The notes under the pieces were generated by a model. The model worked only from the letters and a program-made list of their open reading frames with translations. It searched no databases and was not told the DNA's origin. Source: Rapana venosa (taxonomy: Eukaryota; Mollusca; Gastropoda; Neogastropoda; Muricidae). From it: a stretch of 64,000 nucleotides of DNA. The position numbers were made by a program, and so were the translations under genes. Location: NCBI GenBank assembly GCA_028751875.1, contig CM054140.1, positions 31,888,893 to 31,952,892 of the forward strand. The letters are read 5' to 3'. Positions 37,660 through 51,929 of this stretch are shown one piece after another (position 1 is the stretch's first letter; every line of letters begins with the position of its first letter).

Positions 37660-38439
37660 CTCAAATCGGTTGCAAAGTTCATTGCTGAAGCACTGAAATT
37701 ACGACAATTACAGCTAAGTTCCAGTTAGTTTAACATTTGTGACTAAACTAAAATAGCATTTATATTATGTAAACTCCAGCATTTTGTGACACACCTAAAG
37801 AAACATTTATAATTACGCTGTAATCTCCAGAAAGTATATTTATTGAAAATTTCACATACAATTTCATTGGATGGTCTAATATAGCATTCTAGATGTTCTT
37901 TTTATTATTTTTGTTATTGTTTATTGGTTCCTGTTGTTTATCCTTGTTATTACTTTGTGTTCAGTTTGAAACTGAGTTTACATCAGAGCTTAAAGTCGTA
38001 TCCGCCCATAGAGAGCTTTTTTTTTTTTTTTTTTTTTTTTTTGGGGGGGGGGGGTCATTACGTTAAATGCATCATGTAATTTTTCTCGGATTTATTTGTA
38101 TTTACTAAAGAAAGTCGAATGTAACACCCCCCCTACCCCCCCCCCCCCCCCCCCAACCTTTGTCAATAGGCCACATTGGGCAATGACAATAAATTGGTCA
38201 AAGCGTCAAAGCATCTCTCTGTATCTCTGTCTCTCTGTCTGTTTCTCTCTCTCTCTCTGTCTCTCTGTCTCCCTCTGTCTCTGTCTCTGTACTGAGGCCA
38301 TGACCTCATACTGATGTCTGGCATTGTTTTTTCCCCCAGGTTTTTGCTAATCACTACTGACTGATTGATTGATTCACAATATCTTCCACAAACCACCACG
38401 TGTGGCCAGTCCTTTGTCTGATAGTACATCCTGTCCATT
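34740..38439. other. Non-coding region with microsatellites
   Basis: GT/TG-rich sequence lies at 34795-35040 and CT-rich at 35305-35470. G-runs lie at about 35548-35563 and 36426-36440. CT occurs at 36018-36170. (GT)n spans 37196-37290, (CT)n with GTCTCT and GGCTCT variants spans 37372-37656, poly-T then poly-G lies at 38017-38054, poly-C at 38127-38154, and CT/GTCTCT at 38214-38292. Unique AT-rich parts (35640-36000, 36480-36940, 37657-38016) show no gene. Confidence 0.75.
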
Positions 38440-38975
38440 ATCAGTCTGTCTGTCTGTCTGTCTATCTGTCTGTCCGTCTATCTGTCTGTCCGTCTATATG
38501 TCTGTCTGTCTATCTGTCTGTCCGTCTATCTGTCTGTCCGTCTATATGTCTGTCTGTCTATCTCTCTGCCTGTCTATCTGTCTGTCCTTCTATCTGTCTG
38601 TCGATCTGTCTGTCTGTCTGTCTGTCGAACTGTCTCTGTATGTCTGTCGATCTGTCTGTCGATCTGTCTGTCTGACTGTCTGTCTGACGATCTATCTTTC
38701 CGTCTGTCTGTCTGTCCTGCGACAATAGTTGTTGTCTGTCTCTTGATCATCTGTCTATAAGCTTGTCTGTCTGTCTGTTGGTCATCTTTCTTTCTGTCTG
38801 TCCTGCGACAATTTCTGTCTGTGGTTATCTCTCTCTATATCTGTCTATTTCTTTACATCTTTGTGTCACTGTCTGTTTGTCATACTCTGTGTGTGTGTTT
38901 GTGTGTGTGTGTGTGTATGTGTGTGTGTGCGGGCCTGCCTGCCGGCCTGCCTGCCTGCTTGCTGCACGTGCCTGC
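38440..38975. repeat. TGTC/TATC array and GT/TGCC array
   Basis: TGTC units with regular TATC and CGTC variants run 38440-38720 and thin out to about 38860. GT (38888-38930) and GCCTGCCTGC (38930-38970) follow. Confidence 0.9.
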
Positions 38976-39247
38976 ATTTGTGCATGCGTACGAGCGCGCA
39001 TACATTCATGACCGCATGTGTGCAATCACACGGGGTCGACACGTGTTCCAACGCGGAAATAAAGCACGTGGCTGGTGTCCTTAGTTCCATAACCTTCATA
39101 CATAGGTATCTATGTTGTTTTAATGTTGGGTTTCTTTTTCTTGCTGTTTTTGTTGTTTTGTTGTTGTTGTCGGGGTGGGGGTGGGTTTTGTTTTGGTTTT
39201 GGGGGTGGATTTTTTTTTAGGGGTTGGGGGTGGGGGGAAAGGAGGGA

Positions 39248-39660
39248 GGGTCGTTCCTGGGCTTAAGCTGCATGTTTGGCAATGGTGACGTATTGCATAG
39301 AGACCGTTTTTGCCCACCATCCTGACCTCAGGAATGATAGCTGAACACGACACTAAATTATTGGGCATGCGGGCTTTTTTAAAGATGATGTCATCCGTTC
39401 CTACTGCTTCACATTGGTCTGGTCTTTGGAAAGGCAGAACGGATTTTGACGTGTGCACAAGATGTTCTCCCTGCGTTTGCACCCAGGACCTTGGTTCAGG
39501 GTCTCAGCCGAAGGACTTTCTGGGGAGTGGAATCGGTAGGTTCTACTGCTGTTAACTCCAGGGGAGAAAATCCCCTTCTAACAGGCACCTCAGAGGTGGC
39601 TCGAACCCGGGCCATCAGATCTCGAGGGTAACACTCTTAACCACTAAGTCATCCCGCTCC
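39248..39660 (-). repeat. SINE B, full copy upstream of neurensin
   Basis: Reverse-complement copy. The 3' module remnant is at 39250-39340, body TGTTAACTCCAGGGGAGAAA, B-box region GGCTCGAACCCGGG, head CTTAACCACTAAGTCATCCC. It ends only about 295 bases before the neurensin start codon, so the proximal upstream region of that gene is short or overlaps the SINE. Confidence 0.87.
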
Positions 39661-39955
39661 CGTACCTATCATTATTATACGTGGGTTTTGATTGATGATA
39701 TGGTACTTACGATATTATATGTGCGTGTTGATAGAACAAGATTCATGATATTGATTATAGGCTACCTGTACCTATAACATTACCCGTGTGTGTGGACAGA
39801 AGAGGAAAGAAACTGTTCTCTCTGCTGCTGCTGCTTCTGCTGCTGGTGGTAGACTAGTCAGAATGGCCGGGCACTGAGAGGAAAGAGACAGACAGGGGCC
39901 AGCAGGGAGGTGAGGCAACGTGCCCGCACTGCCAGGCCAGGGCTTCTCTGGCACA
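39661..39955 (+). promoter_or_regulatory. Neurensin 5' flank and leader, with a 4-codon uORF
   Basis: This interval between SINE B and the start codon holds a CTGCTGCTGCTTCTGCTGCTG stretch near 39820-39846. An upstream ATG at 39863 encodes only MAGH before TGA at 39875-39877, out of the way of the main start. No TATA box was identified. A possible acceptor (GTGGACAG at 39792-39799) would allow a further non-coding exon upstream. The transcription start is unknown. Confidence 0.4.
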
Positions 39956-41958
<2,003 letters not shown>

Positions 41959-42964
41959 TGCTGCACCCCTGTGCCCTGTGAAGTCTGACTGGCTGTGATA
42001 GTTAGCAGAGTTGACAGCACTTTGACATTTCCCAAGAGAAGGGACATTCTGAACACAATTTCCCAGTCTCTCTGGACTCTTTGAGTGTTCATACTCTGTG
42101 CTGCTTTTGGGCTGAAATCAGTGAGAACAGAGCGGTGTTGGCACCAGTGTGTTCTTCACGTGAATATTAGTACACGGTAGCAAAGTTTTCCCCTCTTTAA
42201 ATATTTTTTACTCACTAATCGTTGCCTTCTGTAAGCAAGAACCTACTTGCTGGTTTGTTGGGGTTTTTTTAAATCAGAACTTATTCTTATTTTCTGGAAG
42301 ATTCTCTTCTGGTTTCATGCCTTCACATCTCTCTTGCGAAGCCATATTCATCCATTACAAACCATATTTTAAAGCTTTAGTGTCATTTTAACCATTTTCT
42401 GGAGATGATTACATCTCTTTTTTTTTTTAATAACGAGCCTGATGGACAGGCACCAGCTAAGACACAGAAGCCAGACGCTGAACCTGAGGAGTTTTCCTGG
42501 TCATCCTCATCACTATAGGCAGACACATTTACCGCTTTCTCGGACGAAAGCAGCTGTTGTCTGAATGTCCTTCGTGTGGAAGTCGTGGAACATGGTCCTG
42601 AGTGATGTTTGTCTTCAGACTTCAAAAACTTGTTTGAAGAAAATCCGCTGGTGGTACAGATGTGTCTGGAATAAGATTGTTGGTCAGCAATGCCTGGCCT
42701 AGTCCAGTGTTGCAGTCATGGTTATGTCCATGTGATCTTTAAATAACTACATATGTAAGTCATTCGTTGATTCACTTTCTTCAAGCCTGAGTGCCAGTCA
42801 CACTGAAATGAAAGATGGTTTGAAGACTGGGCTTTTCTTCTGGCACTGGTGACCATCTCTCTGACCTAAGGAGACAGGGGAAGGTTCAGAGCTCTTTCAT
42901 ATCTAGATGTACACACGTGTAAGGAATACCAGTTTGGGGCACTGGAAATGATACTTTGATGATA
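41959..42964 (+). other. Neurensin 3' UTR and downstream sequence
   Basis: Sequence after the TAG stop. No canonical AATAAA or ATTAAA was found before about 43097, which lies in a retroelement fragment; AATAAG at about 42671 is a possible weak signal. An 80-codon minus-strand frame at 42383-42625 has no recognised homology and is left unannotated. Confidence 0.45.
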
Positions 42965-43440
42965 TTTAAGGTTGTAGCTGTTGATTGCCTCAGAGGCACA
43001 CCGAAAGAGCTCAGAATCAGAATTGTCAAAATACTCATCTCGCCTGTGTTCCTGTATGGGTCAGAAGCCTCGACGCCACAAAAATTAGAAAGAGACAAAA
43101 TAAACGCAACTGAAATGTGGTTCCAAATGTGATTTTTAAGAGTCAAATGGTCAGAGAAGAAAGGAGATGAAAGCATTCTTAATGAACTCTCGGAGCAAAG
43201 ACAAACGTTGGCTGAAACTGTTAAGCGCAGACTGATATATGTTGGTCATACTAACAGGAGCATACAGACAAATCTGATGACAACAGTTCTCCAAGGTAAG
43301 GATAAGGCAGAAGGAAAAGAGGCAGACCACCGACATCTACATTGCCAACACCACTGTCAGTGGTCTGGGAGGGCTACGGGAGATCGCAGAACTCGGCAGA
43401 GACAGAGAGAGATGGCGAACCCTGGTGGCATTATGTAGAG
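42965..43440 (+). pseudogene. Decayed non-LTR retrotransposon, reverse transcriptase C-terminal part
   Basis: In one frame: RIVKILISPVFLYGSEA and INATEMWFQM, then a stop. After frameshifts come KWSEKKGDESILNEL, RRLIYVGHT and LREIAELGRDRERWRTLVA. These match the C-terminal region that follows the RT catalytic core in LINE ORF2 proteins (LYGSE..W, EMW..RRML..., K..FGH..R, RGRPR, LARDRE.WR). There is at least one nonsense change and one or two frameshifts. The 5' part is absent. It lies about 1 kb downstream of neurensin. Confidence 0.8.
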
Positions 43441-43859
43441 CTCCTACATTCAACAGCGGCGATGGAGGCTGGTAAACAGGGGGTAGATGATGTCATCATA
43501 CTTAGAAAATGTACATAAGAAATCATATTGACCAAACTAAATGTCCGTCTCACCTGTAGTCATCATGTGTTCATCCGGCCTTGACCTTGTAGAAAGAAAA
43601 AGAAGGGCACTTCTGTAAACCATGGTGTTTAATGGAATTGGACATGCGTAACGTAGAGGAGATTTTTTGCAATGTTTTTCATGTGTGTGTTTGTGGCGTG
43701 TGGGGGGGGGGGGGTGAGGGGGTCTGTCTGTATCCAGTGTCAGTGTGTATGTATGTGTGTGCATGCACTTGAGCGAGTAGTTGTTCACAAATGTTTCATT
43801 TAGCTGTTTGCTACTGTCATTTCTAATAATTATGTTGTTTTATATTAATCTGTTTGACC
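43441..43859. other. Non-coding spacer
   Basis: Contains a GT-rich stretch with a poly-G run (about 43703-43712). No gene seen. Confidence 0.55.
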
Positions 43860-44490
43860 CTTGCCATTATGAACTGGAGTTTCATCCCCTGTTTGTCCCT
43901 TGCCATTATGAACTGTTGTTTCATTCCAATGCTTCTCATTGCCATTATGAACAGTCGTTTCATTCCAATACTTCTCATTGCCATTATGAACAGTCGTTTC
44001 ATTCCAATACTTCTCATTGCCATTATGAACAGTTGTTTCATTCCAATACTTCTCATTGCCATTATGAACAGTCGTTTCATTCCAATACTTCTCATTGCCA
44101 TTATGAACTGTTGTTTCATTCCAATACTTCTCATTGCCATTATGAACAGTCGTTTCATTCCAATACTTCTCATTGCCATTATGAACAGTCGTTTCATTCC
44201 AATACTTCTCATTGCCATTATGAACAGTCGTTTCATTCCAATACTTCTCATTGCCATTATGAACAGTCGTTTCATTCCAATACTTCTCATTGCCATTATG
44301 AACAGTCGTTTCATTCCCATACTTCTCATTGCCATTATGAACAGTCGTTTCATTCCCATACTTCTCATTGCCATTATGAACAGTCGTTTCATTCCCATAC
44401 TTTTCATTGCCATTATGAACAGTCGTTTCATTCCAATACTTCTCATTGCCATTATGAACGGTTGTTTCATTCCCATTTTCCTTTGCCATC
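43860..44490. repeat. 39-bp minisatellite, about 16 copies
   Basis: The unit is 13 codons long and encodes FHSNTSHCHYEQS in one forward frame and FIPILLIAIMNSR in another; both minus frames used by the array are also open. Because 39 is divisible by 3, four frames of 215-244 codons stay open. They are repeat artefacts, since no start context, splice site or homology supports any of them. Decayed units (TTTCATCCnTNTTTTCC..) continue to about 44640. Confidence 0.95.
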
Positions 44491-44828
44491 ATGAACTGTC
44501 ATATGCTACATTGCTATTTCATCCCTGTTTTCCCTTTTCGTTTTTGAACTGTAGTTTCATCCTTCTAGTTTCCATTTCCATTTTTTAGCTGTTGTGGCAT
44601 CCATTTTTGTCATCGCCCGTTATGAACTGGTGCTTTGCTCCACTATGTTTTCTAATAACTGATTAACTCTTTTTCCTTATGTGGTCTTTCATCATCATCG
44701 TCATTATCTAACAGTTCTTTCAGTTTGCTGTTTTTCAAAATCCTTCCTGAATTGTTACTGCACTGGTTTTGCTGTTCTTCGTGATCGTTTTGAACTGTTA
44801 TCTAACTTCACTGTTTTGTAACCATCGT

Positions 44829-45010
44829 TATTGAAACGAAGCGGTCCTGTGGTCCTCTCAATGAAGGCGAAGTATGCTGTTTGAATCTGATTGGAAATAT
44901 GACCGTCTACTTCTTACTTCAGAACCTTGAGTGGTGGTCTGGGAGCTAGTCTTTTGGGTGAAATGATAGACTGGGGTGTTCAGCAGATGTGTACATAGCT
45001 TTAATAAAAT
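44829..45010 (+). repeat. SINE A, degraded copy
   Basis: GTGGTCTGGGAGCTAGTCTT and GGGTGAAATGATAGACTGGG correspond to the SINE A central domain. The head is barely recognisable (GCGGTCCTGTGGTCCTCTC, GTTTGAATCTG). Confidence 0.6.
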
Positions 45011-45094
45011 GAACTATGACTTTGATTGGTTGGCTGAATGAACGACTGAATTCAAAAACATGTGTGCCCCTAAACTTTTTTTTATAAATGTATT

Positions 45095-45335
45095 CTTCTC
45101 TTTCTTCTACCCCTCCTTCTCCTCCTCCTCCTCCTCTTCCTCCTCACTTTTCTTCTTCTTCTTCTTCTTCTTCTTCTTCTTTCTTCTTTTCTTCTTCTTC
45201 TTCTTTTCTTCTGCTTTCTCGTCTTCTTCTTCTTCATCTTCTTCTTCTTCTTCTTCTTCTTCTTCTTCTGCTTCTGCTTCCTCATCTTCTTCCTCTTCTC
45301 CTTCTTCTTCTCCTTCTTCTTCTTTTTCATCGTTA
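45095..45335. repeat. CTT-rich tract
   Basis: A 240-base pyrimidine tract of CTT and CCT units. Ser/Phe and Lys frames are artefacts. Confidence 0.93.
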
Positions 45336-45832
45336 CTTGGTTAGACTAAAATCTGAAATTCACCACTGCAAGAAGGGGTGGTTGTTTTTTTTGTATAAGA
45401 GACAATTCTTAAATCATGAAGGTAGCCACAGTCCACCCTCAAAAACGACACAAGCCCAGCGCAGAATATTTTTGTTTAGTGAACATGGTCCTTTCCTGCT
45501 GGCACGCTGCAGCTCATTTTCTTTGACTGATGACCTGGATGGCGTTTCGTGTGTCGTGCAAAACTGTATCTACATGTATACACACCAGCACGGGTCTCCG
45601 GTTCAAGTATCTTGTGACCTGTGTGGACAGCCTCATCCAGCGAAGGGTTAGAATGGAACTGGAGTTTGATACGTTAGCTCTGAAGATATCTTTTTTTTTC
45701 TATTTAGCCTTTTCCATATACAATCATGTCTTGCTTATATAATATTATTGTATGATTGTTCATTAACAATATTGAACACATCTGATACTTGGTTGAAAAG
45801 ATTCCAAAATTGGTGGTGTGTGGGGTGCAGGG

Positions 45833-46115
45833 GTGTGGTCGTTCCTTCTGTAGAGCTGGAAGGTTCACCAATGGTCAAGTTTTTGCGTTTGTGACTGTTT
45901 TCCCCACATCAAGGTAGCCGCATTCCGACTTTGGGAATGATCTATAAACATGACACCAGTGTGCATGCGGGTTTTTTAATATATATATTGTCACCCGTTC
46001 CTACTGGCACGATATGGCCTACTCTTCCAAAAGGCGGAACAGGTTTTAACGTGTGTGCAAGATGTCCACACAATTTCCAGAAGGTGGAGGTACTGTTTAT
46101 ACTGACAGGCCCCTG
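45833..46115 (-). repeat. SINE B, 5'-truncated
   Basis: Module at 45838-45940 (AGCTGGAAGGTTCACCAATG, GGTAGCCGCATTCCGACTTT). Then body CCGTTCCTACTGGCACGATA and GGCGGAACAGGTTTTAACGT. The tRNA head is lost. Confidence 0.82.
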
Positions 46116-46224
46116 ACATTTCCACTGCAAAACTTTCTTACCTAAAACATCAAAATGTTCTTTCTTTGAGAACAAAAAGACATTGAACATTTTCCCAGTG
46201 CAATGGATTTCTAAAAACCAATGC

Positions 46225-46273
<49 letters not shown>

Positions 46274-47079
46274 GTCTCTCTCTCCCCCCCCTCTCTCTCT
46301 CTCTCCTCCCTCCCTCCCTCCCTCCCACAATATGCTCGTTCTTAAAGCCTTTTTCTTTGAACTTTCTATGGCAAGAAATACGACCTAGAATCAAAAGGAA
46401 TGTTATCGGAATTGGTCGAATTACCTGCAGACAAATGTACATCAACAAAAAGGATACAGCCTATTGTTTTTAACATGGAATTTTGTTGTTGTTTTCCGTT
46501 AGGGTTTGGATGTGGTTATGTTTGATTTTTTTGTATTTGTTTTTTGTTGGTGGTGGTGGTTTGTGGGCTTTTTTTAAGGGGGGGGGGGGTGGAGGGGGGG
46601 TTGCGTGCATCTTTTTATGTCCGTTTTGAAATAGGTACCAGCTATAGGAGGAGAAAGAGAAAGCGTTCGCTTGTTCGTAGTCTCAGATTTCTTGCTGCGG
46701 TTGAAAGTGAGAAGGCGAAAGAGCTAGAGATAGAAGGAAGTTTGCCTAGTAACGGGGTAGCTGTTATACGCCTTAGCGGTTTTGTTGTTGTTGTTGTTGT
46801 TTAGTTTGGTAGGTTGTTTTTTTATGTGTATGGGGAGGGGGTGGTTGTGGTTTGAAGTTTGTTTGATGGGTTTTCTTGTTTGGTGGTGGTGGAGGGGGGG
46901 GGGAGCGGGGACGAGGGGGAGGGAGTGGGTTGTTTGTATCTATTTTTATTGTTGTTGTTGTTGTTTGCTATGCAGGTGTGTGGGGGTGGGTTAGTGTGGG
47001 GGTGCATGCGTGCGTGCGTGCGTGCGCGTGTGTGTGTATATTGCAACAGTGCATGCGAAACGATGCATGCATGCATATG
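46116..47079. other. Non-coding with CT and G/T-rich blocks
   Basis: (CT)n and CCCT units lie at 46225-46325. G/T-rich sequence with G-runs lies at 46470-47040, including 46577-46590 and 46890-46903, and a TGCG/GT segment at 47003-47040. No gene. Confidence 0.7.
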
Positions 47080-47190
47080 AGTTGATTCCCAAAATGGAAA
47101 TGCAGCTACCTAAATGGTCGGCAAAAAAACGATCGCTAACGCAAAAATCTCACCATTGGTGAACCTCGGAGCTTTAGCCGAGGACGACAG
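47080..47190 (+). repeat. SINE B 3' module, no head
   Basis: TGCAGCTACCTAAATGGTCG, CGCAAAAATCTCACCATTGG, TGAACCTCGGAGCTTTAGCC. Confidence 0.82.
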
Positions 47191-47479
47191 AAAAAGATGT
47201 AGCCTACGTCAAAGATTGACAGCTGTCTGCTTCGATAGTCTGACGAAAGACACTGGCACGAAAAGGTCAAGCAAGGAATTCCTGTCACTCACCCATCAGA
47301 ATAATCAGGACTGACATGTCTCTATACATCCAAACCTGACAACTGCCAACGTCACTGCGAAAAAGGGTGTCACTCTATACACTTCCCCACCAAAAAAGTG
47401 GAACGTTACCTTTCATCTTTTTTCTTTTGCACTCCTATAATATTTCTTAGCATATTCTGCATCTGGCATGATGGTCAAA

Positions 47480-47657
47480 ACTTCTCTGATGTCGGAGTAT
47501 GGGTGCCTATGTGGCAAGGTACTTGAAAACAAGTCAGACACACAGATTTTTTCATCAAGTGGATACTTTTTTACGGTCTTGTGGTCTTACGGTGATTCCC
47601 AGGTGGGATGAGTGAGACATAGGACACATTGTGGGAGATTCGTATGGTGTTAAAGTG
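47480..47657 (-). repeat. Family G interspersed repeat
   Basis: GTGGCAAGGTACTTGAAAAC and ACGGTGATTCCCAGGTGGGA match 16490-16700 and, reversed, 21730 and 56085. Confidence 0.75.
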
Positions 47658-47950
47658 GGAAAAATGAAACAACGACAACAGCAACAACAACCTCAACAAC
47701 ACAACAACAACAGCAACAGAAACAGCAACAGAAACAGCAACAACAACAGCAACAACAGCAATAACAACAACAATAACAACAACAATAACAACAACATAAC
47801 ACCAGCAGCAACAACAACAATAACGCAGCAGCAGCAGCAACAACAAAAGCAACAACAAAAGCAACAACAACAGCAACAACATCAACAACACTGCCAAAAG
47901 AGGGAGCCACATATGTGACAGTTGGGCGGGGGGGGGGGGGGGGGGGGAGG
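47658..47950. repeat. CAA/CAG array and poly-G
   Basis: An AACAACAACAGCAACAAC array nearly free of T runs from about 47665 to 47890 and is followed by poly-G (47929-47947). Gln/Asn-rich and Val/Leu frames are artefacts. Confidence 0.93.
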
Positions 47951-48126
47951 AGAAAAAACAATGCGGCTGATTGTTCGTCTTGGGTTCTGGCTGTCTTTGC
48001 AGATTAAAACAAGAGTGGACTAGCTTGAAATTTTGAAGATTATGAAGTTTAGTCCGTCAGTCCCACGTCATACATGTATAATAGTATAGACATGCACTGC
48101 TGCAGGTCATACCAGTGCAAGCTCAT

Positions 48127-48128
<2 letters not shown>

Positions 48129-48190
<62 letters not shown>

Positions 48191-48218
48191 ACACTGAAAT
48201 ATTCTCACACACACATGC

Positions 48219-48313
<95 letters not shown>

Positions 48314-48345
48314 ACACACACTTACACACACACACACACACACAA
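48129..48345. repeat. (CA)n-(CT)n-(CA)n compound microsatellite
   Basis: CA (48129-48188), a short gap, CT (48222-48258), CA (48259-48312), then interrupted CA to 48345. Confidence 0.95.
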
Positions 48346-48354
48346 GCCCTCTAT

Positions 48355-48452
48355 TTCCCGAAGTTGGAATGTACCTACCTTAGCTGTGCGCCAAAACCAG
48401 TTTCATACGCAAAATCTCACCATTAGTGATCCTCGAAGCTCTAACCCAGGAA
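48355..48452 (+). repeat. SINE B 3' module, no head
   Basis: GAAGTTGGAATGTACCTACC, ACGCAAAATCTCACCATTAG, GATCCTCGAAGCTCTAACCC. Confidence 0.82.
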
Positions 48453-49267
48453 GGAAACAAAACTAACAAACAACAACAACAACAACAAAACAGATCCACA
48501 ATCAGGCCAGTCCTTCGTGACCCTCCTCGCAGAGCGTCACGTGCCAGTCCCCTGCGTGACAGACAGACAGACAGAACAGTCCGTGAGCAGAGCGTGTCAC
48601 GTAGGCTGGGCTCCTCTGCCTCCTTCCTGCTGCTGGCGCCGCAGACTGTTCCATGCACAAGTTCAGAGCATCAGCAAGTACCCGCCTCCGCTTTCACGCT
48701 TTTCCCTTCAGCCAGTAACCTCCACAAGTCATGACGATTCCTTCTGCAGTTCAGTGTATCTGCATGTTGTAGAACAATGTCTCAGTTACAGTCTCTCAGT
48801 ATTGTCTTCAATCCTGTGAAAAGCAGTAGTTAAGATTTTCCCCCTACTGATCCTGACTGACGAGAAATGCCATGTTGACAAAAAAATCTTTGAAATTCAA
48901 GGGGGGTTTCCATGCCAAAAGCCTCTCACTTTTCTGTTGTCTGCTGGCTAATTCTTTACCACAGATAAATTGCACACTATGAGGAATACTAGAAATAAAT
49001 TTGCCAAGATCATGCACGATCAGTTTCGTCTGTCTTATTCATTTCGCCTCGCCTTTCTGATAATAAAATCTAATTACCAAATAGGGAAAACGAGTACCTG
49101 AACATTTCTTTTAAGTTTGAAAGATTTATTTTCCCAAAAGCAGATTGACACTTTTTACCCCATACATTACCTGATCCTTAATTAACTTGTGGAGTGCAGC
49201 CTATACTTTAGTGGAACAGGAACTGTTTCTTGTGCTTCCGGTAGTAGCAGAGTTTGTGCTACTTGTT
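48453..49267. other. Non-coding, no gene seen
   Basis: A short AAC array (48468-48490) and two GACA units, then unique sequence. Open frames of about 100 codons at 48426-48819 have no recognised homology. Confidence 0.5.
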
Positions 49268-49495
49268 GATGCTCTTATTTCTTTTCCAACTCCTTCTGGC
49301 TATTGTAAAGAGGAGGAAGCTGGTGTTGTTTGGCCACATCACGTGACATAACTCTCTTGCGGAGACTATCCTACAGGGAAAACTTGAGGGAGGAAGACAC
49401 AGGGGCAGAGGAAGAACTGGATGCAGAACATCAAAAATTGGGCCAGCCTTAACATGGCTGTGCTGTTGCAGCAAAAGGCTGAAGACTGATCAGCC
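49268..49495 (+). pseudogene. Decayed non-LTR retrotransposon, RT C-terminal fragment
   Basis: One frame reads RRKLVLFGHIT, then a stop, then HNSLAETILQGKLEGGRHRG. This is the K..FGHV.R..SL...ILQG...G.R.RGR motif that follows the RT core of LINE proteins. It is short, with an internal stop. Confidence 0.75.
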
Positions 49496-49939
49496 TGGAG
49501 TAAACTGTCAACCAAAGTAATATGAAAACTTATGTAAAATGACACAGGATTTTACTTCATAATCCAGTCATATTTGCTTATTACTGATTTACTAAAATGG
49601 CCAACAAAACAAGTAAAGCACTGAGATGCGTGTATGGCATTAGCTGCGATATGTTATTGTAATTATGTGGAAAACGAAAATAACGCATGAGCTGATTAGT
49701 CTGATGGACCAGCTGTTTTAGTGAACCTGTTTGCCTGTACACTGGTGCCCCACACTGCACCTGTCTCGTCCATTCCAGCTGTCCAGCACTTTCCATTAGG
49801 ATGCCAGGGGCCAATCCTTCCGCCTTGATTAAAAATATCAAAACAAAACAATACAAAAATCACAGATGCCATCAATAGCCGTGACCTTTTCTTTATAATA
49901 CTCTCTCTGTCTCTCTGACTGTCTGTCTGTCTGTCTGTA

Positions 49940-50015
<76 letters not shown>

Positions 50016-51929
50016 TCCATTCCAGTAGCTCTTTGGCATCAGCTTGTACCTGCACGTGTCAGTCTTGCACGTGAGGTCGGGTGTCAGTCGTTCTGGGCAA
50101 TGCCAAGCCACGGTTTCTTTAACAAGCTTACTGACACACGATCCCTGTAAGCTGCTCTGTTCGCATCAGAAAAAAAGAAAGAAAGAAAGCACAGGAGCAG
50201 GTGACGGTGGGAAATAAACTCTAGTATCAGGGTTTCAGGCAGTATGACACCACTCCTTCAATCAGCTGTGAGGGAACGAAAGTTGTACCCTGGGTGCTGG
50301 GTGTGGCTATTCCCGTGGTTTAAGCTGCTGCACGTGCTGACTACTTTAATTAATTCCAGCCACACGACACCAGGGCATTCCATGGTATCAGAACCCTGAT
50401 AGCCTTGAAGCGCTGCTAGCTGTGCTGTGTGGGTGTAGCATGTATAGACAGCGCTGCCGGTGCGTGCACACCAGGGGCAACGTTCTTGCCTTTGACATGG
50501 GGAAGGTCAGTGACAGCAGCGTGGCAAACCAACACCTGATGAGGGCGAGGCTTTGTTAAAGTACTTACAGGAATTTTATGCTCGTGCTACTTACAGTTCA
50601 GTTGATCACGAATTCCATATAAAAAACTTTATAATAGCTCAAGTGTCAAGACACCTTATCCGATTCCTCATCGTAAACTGTCAGTTTAGTGGCTGATCAG
50701 TATCCTCAACCTAACCTGATATTCGATGAGGTGACGTTCTTTTGAAATAACAAAAAGTGAAAACAATTTTGTTTAACTTCTTTTGAAGTAGGCTACCCTT
50801 GTGATTGACATACATTGCTACTATTCTTTTACTGCATGGTAGAGTGGTTGATTTTCTACAATTCATGAACAAATATCCTATTGCTACACATTTTTACAGC
50901 CCATTTGGTGTGCACCATGAAGATTAAATCAAGACAGTTGTCTGACATGGATACCACGGCAAACAACAGTCTGTGTTGTCAGAAATTCAAGGACTGTCAC
51001 TGATGCAGTATACAGCTGTGGCCTACATGTGGACGGCTGCTGTCTATTATCCAAGGTGGAACTGAATCAAGTTTCGCAACAATTCCCGTTTGTCAGGCCT
51101 GTGCCTGGCTGTCAGCATGCTGGTTCTTCCCCTTTCTGTAGAGTGGCCAGTTTAACCAACACCTTCCTCTGACAACTTCTTGTTAGGCAGACAGAGAGAG
51201 ATAAAGAGAGGGGAAGGTGGATGGACAGACAGAAGAGCAGACGGAATGAACAACAGGCAGACACAGACAGACAGGTAGGCAGACTTACAGATATTTGGGG
51301 AGGACGGATGAGGAACCAGCACTGAAAGTTTGGTTTTGCTCAAAGAAAAATAACGATGACTTTTTTCATTGCGAAAGACTTTGACAGTCCTATATTTTGA
51401 TCCAATTCAGCTGATAATTGTTTTGTTTAATAAAAACAAAACAAAAGATGAAGAAGGTCAGGCTATCAAATCTACACATTGAGAAACAGGAAGAACCAGA
51501 AGGAGCAGAAGAAGAAAGAAAGAAAAGATAAACAAACGGAAAGACGAAACCAGCAGAAGGGAAAAAGGATGTGCTGACAGACAACACGCAGAGAGAAGAA
51601 CTAGAACATAGAAACAGACAGACCAAAGCAGGAGGAGAAAAGGAAGAACAGACAGACACACAGATAAACGAGGAAGACAGGGATCAGGTCTTGCTACAGA
51701 CGCAGATGTTGAAGAGAAGTAGTCTGGTCTCTAAACAGCCAGCTTACTGTCTGCAGAGACAGGGAAAGGGCAAAGAGGTAGTCTTTGTACTGACAGCAGA
51801 CAGGCACTGACGCAAACACCAAAACAAGCACATAAAGGAACAATAGCAGTTTACCTAACACACTGAAGAGAGCAAGCCAAGGTCAGTTTTAAACATACAA
51901 CAAAAAACAGTAAGAATAAGAAAGGAACC
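49496..51929. other. Non-coding with (CT)n
   Basis: (CT)n with TGTC units lies at 49895-50015, purine-rich GACA/GAA sequence at about 51185-51270 and 51440-51690. The 50016-51180 stretch is ordinary-looking sequence with no supported exon. Confidence 0.6.

Noticed and set aside
42383..42625. 80-codon minus-strand frame after neurensin
   Set aside because: It probably lies in the neurensin 3' UTR, antisense to it, with no homology.
43823..44588. Four overlapping open frames of 215-244 codons
   Set aside because: All follow from a 39-bp tandem unit divisible by three; no homology, splice sites or start context favours any one.
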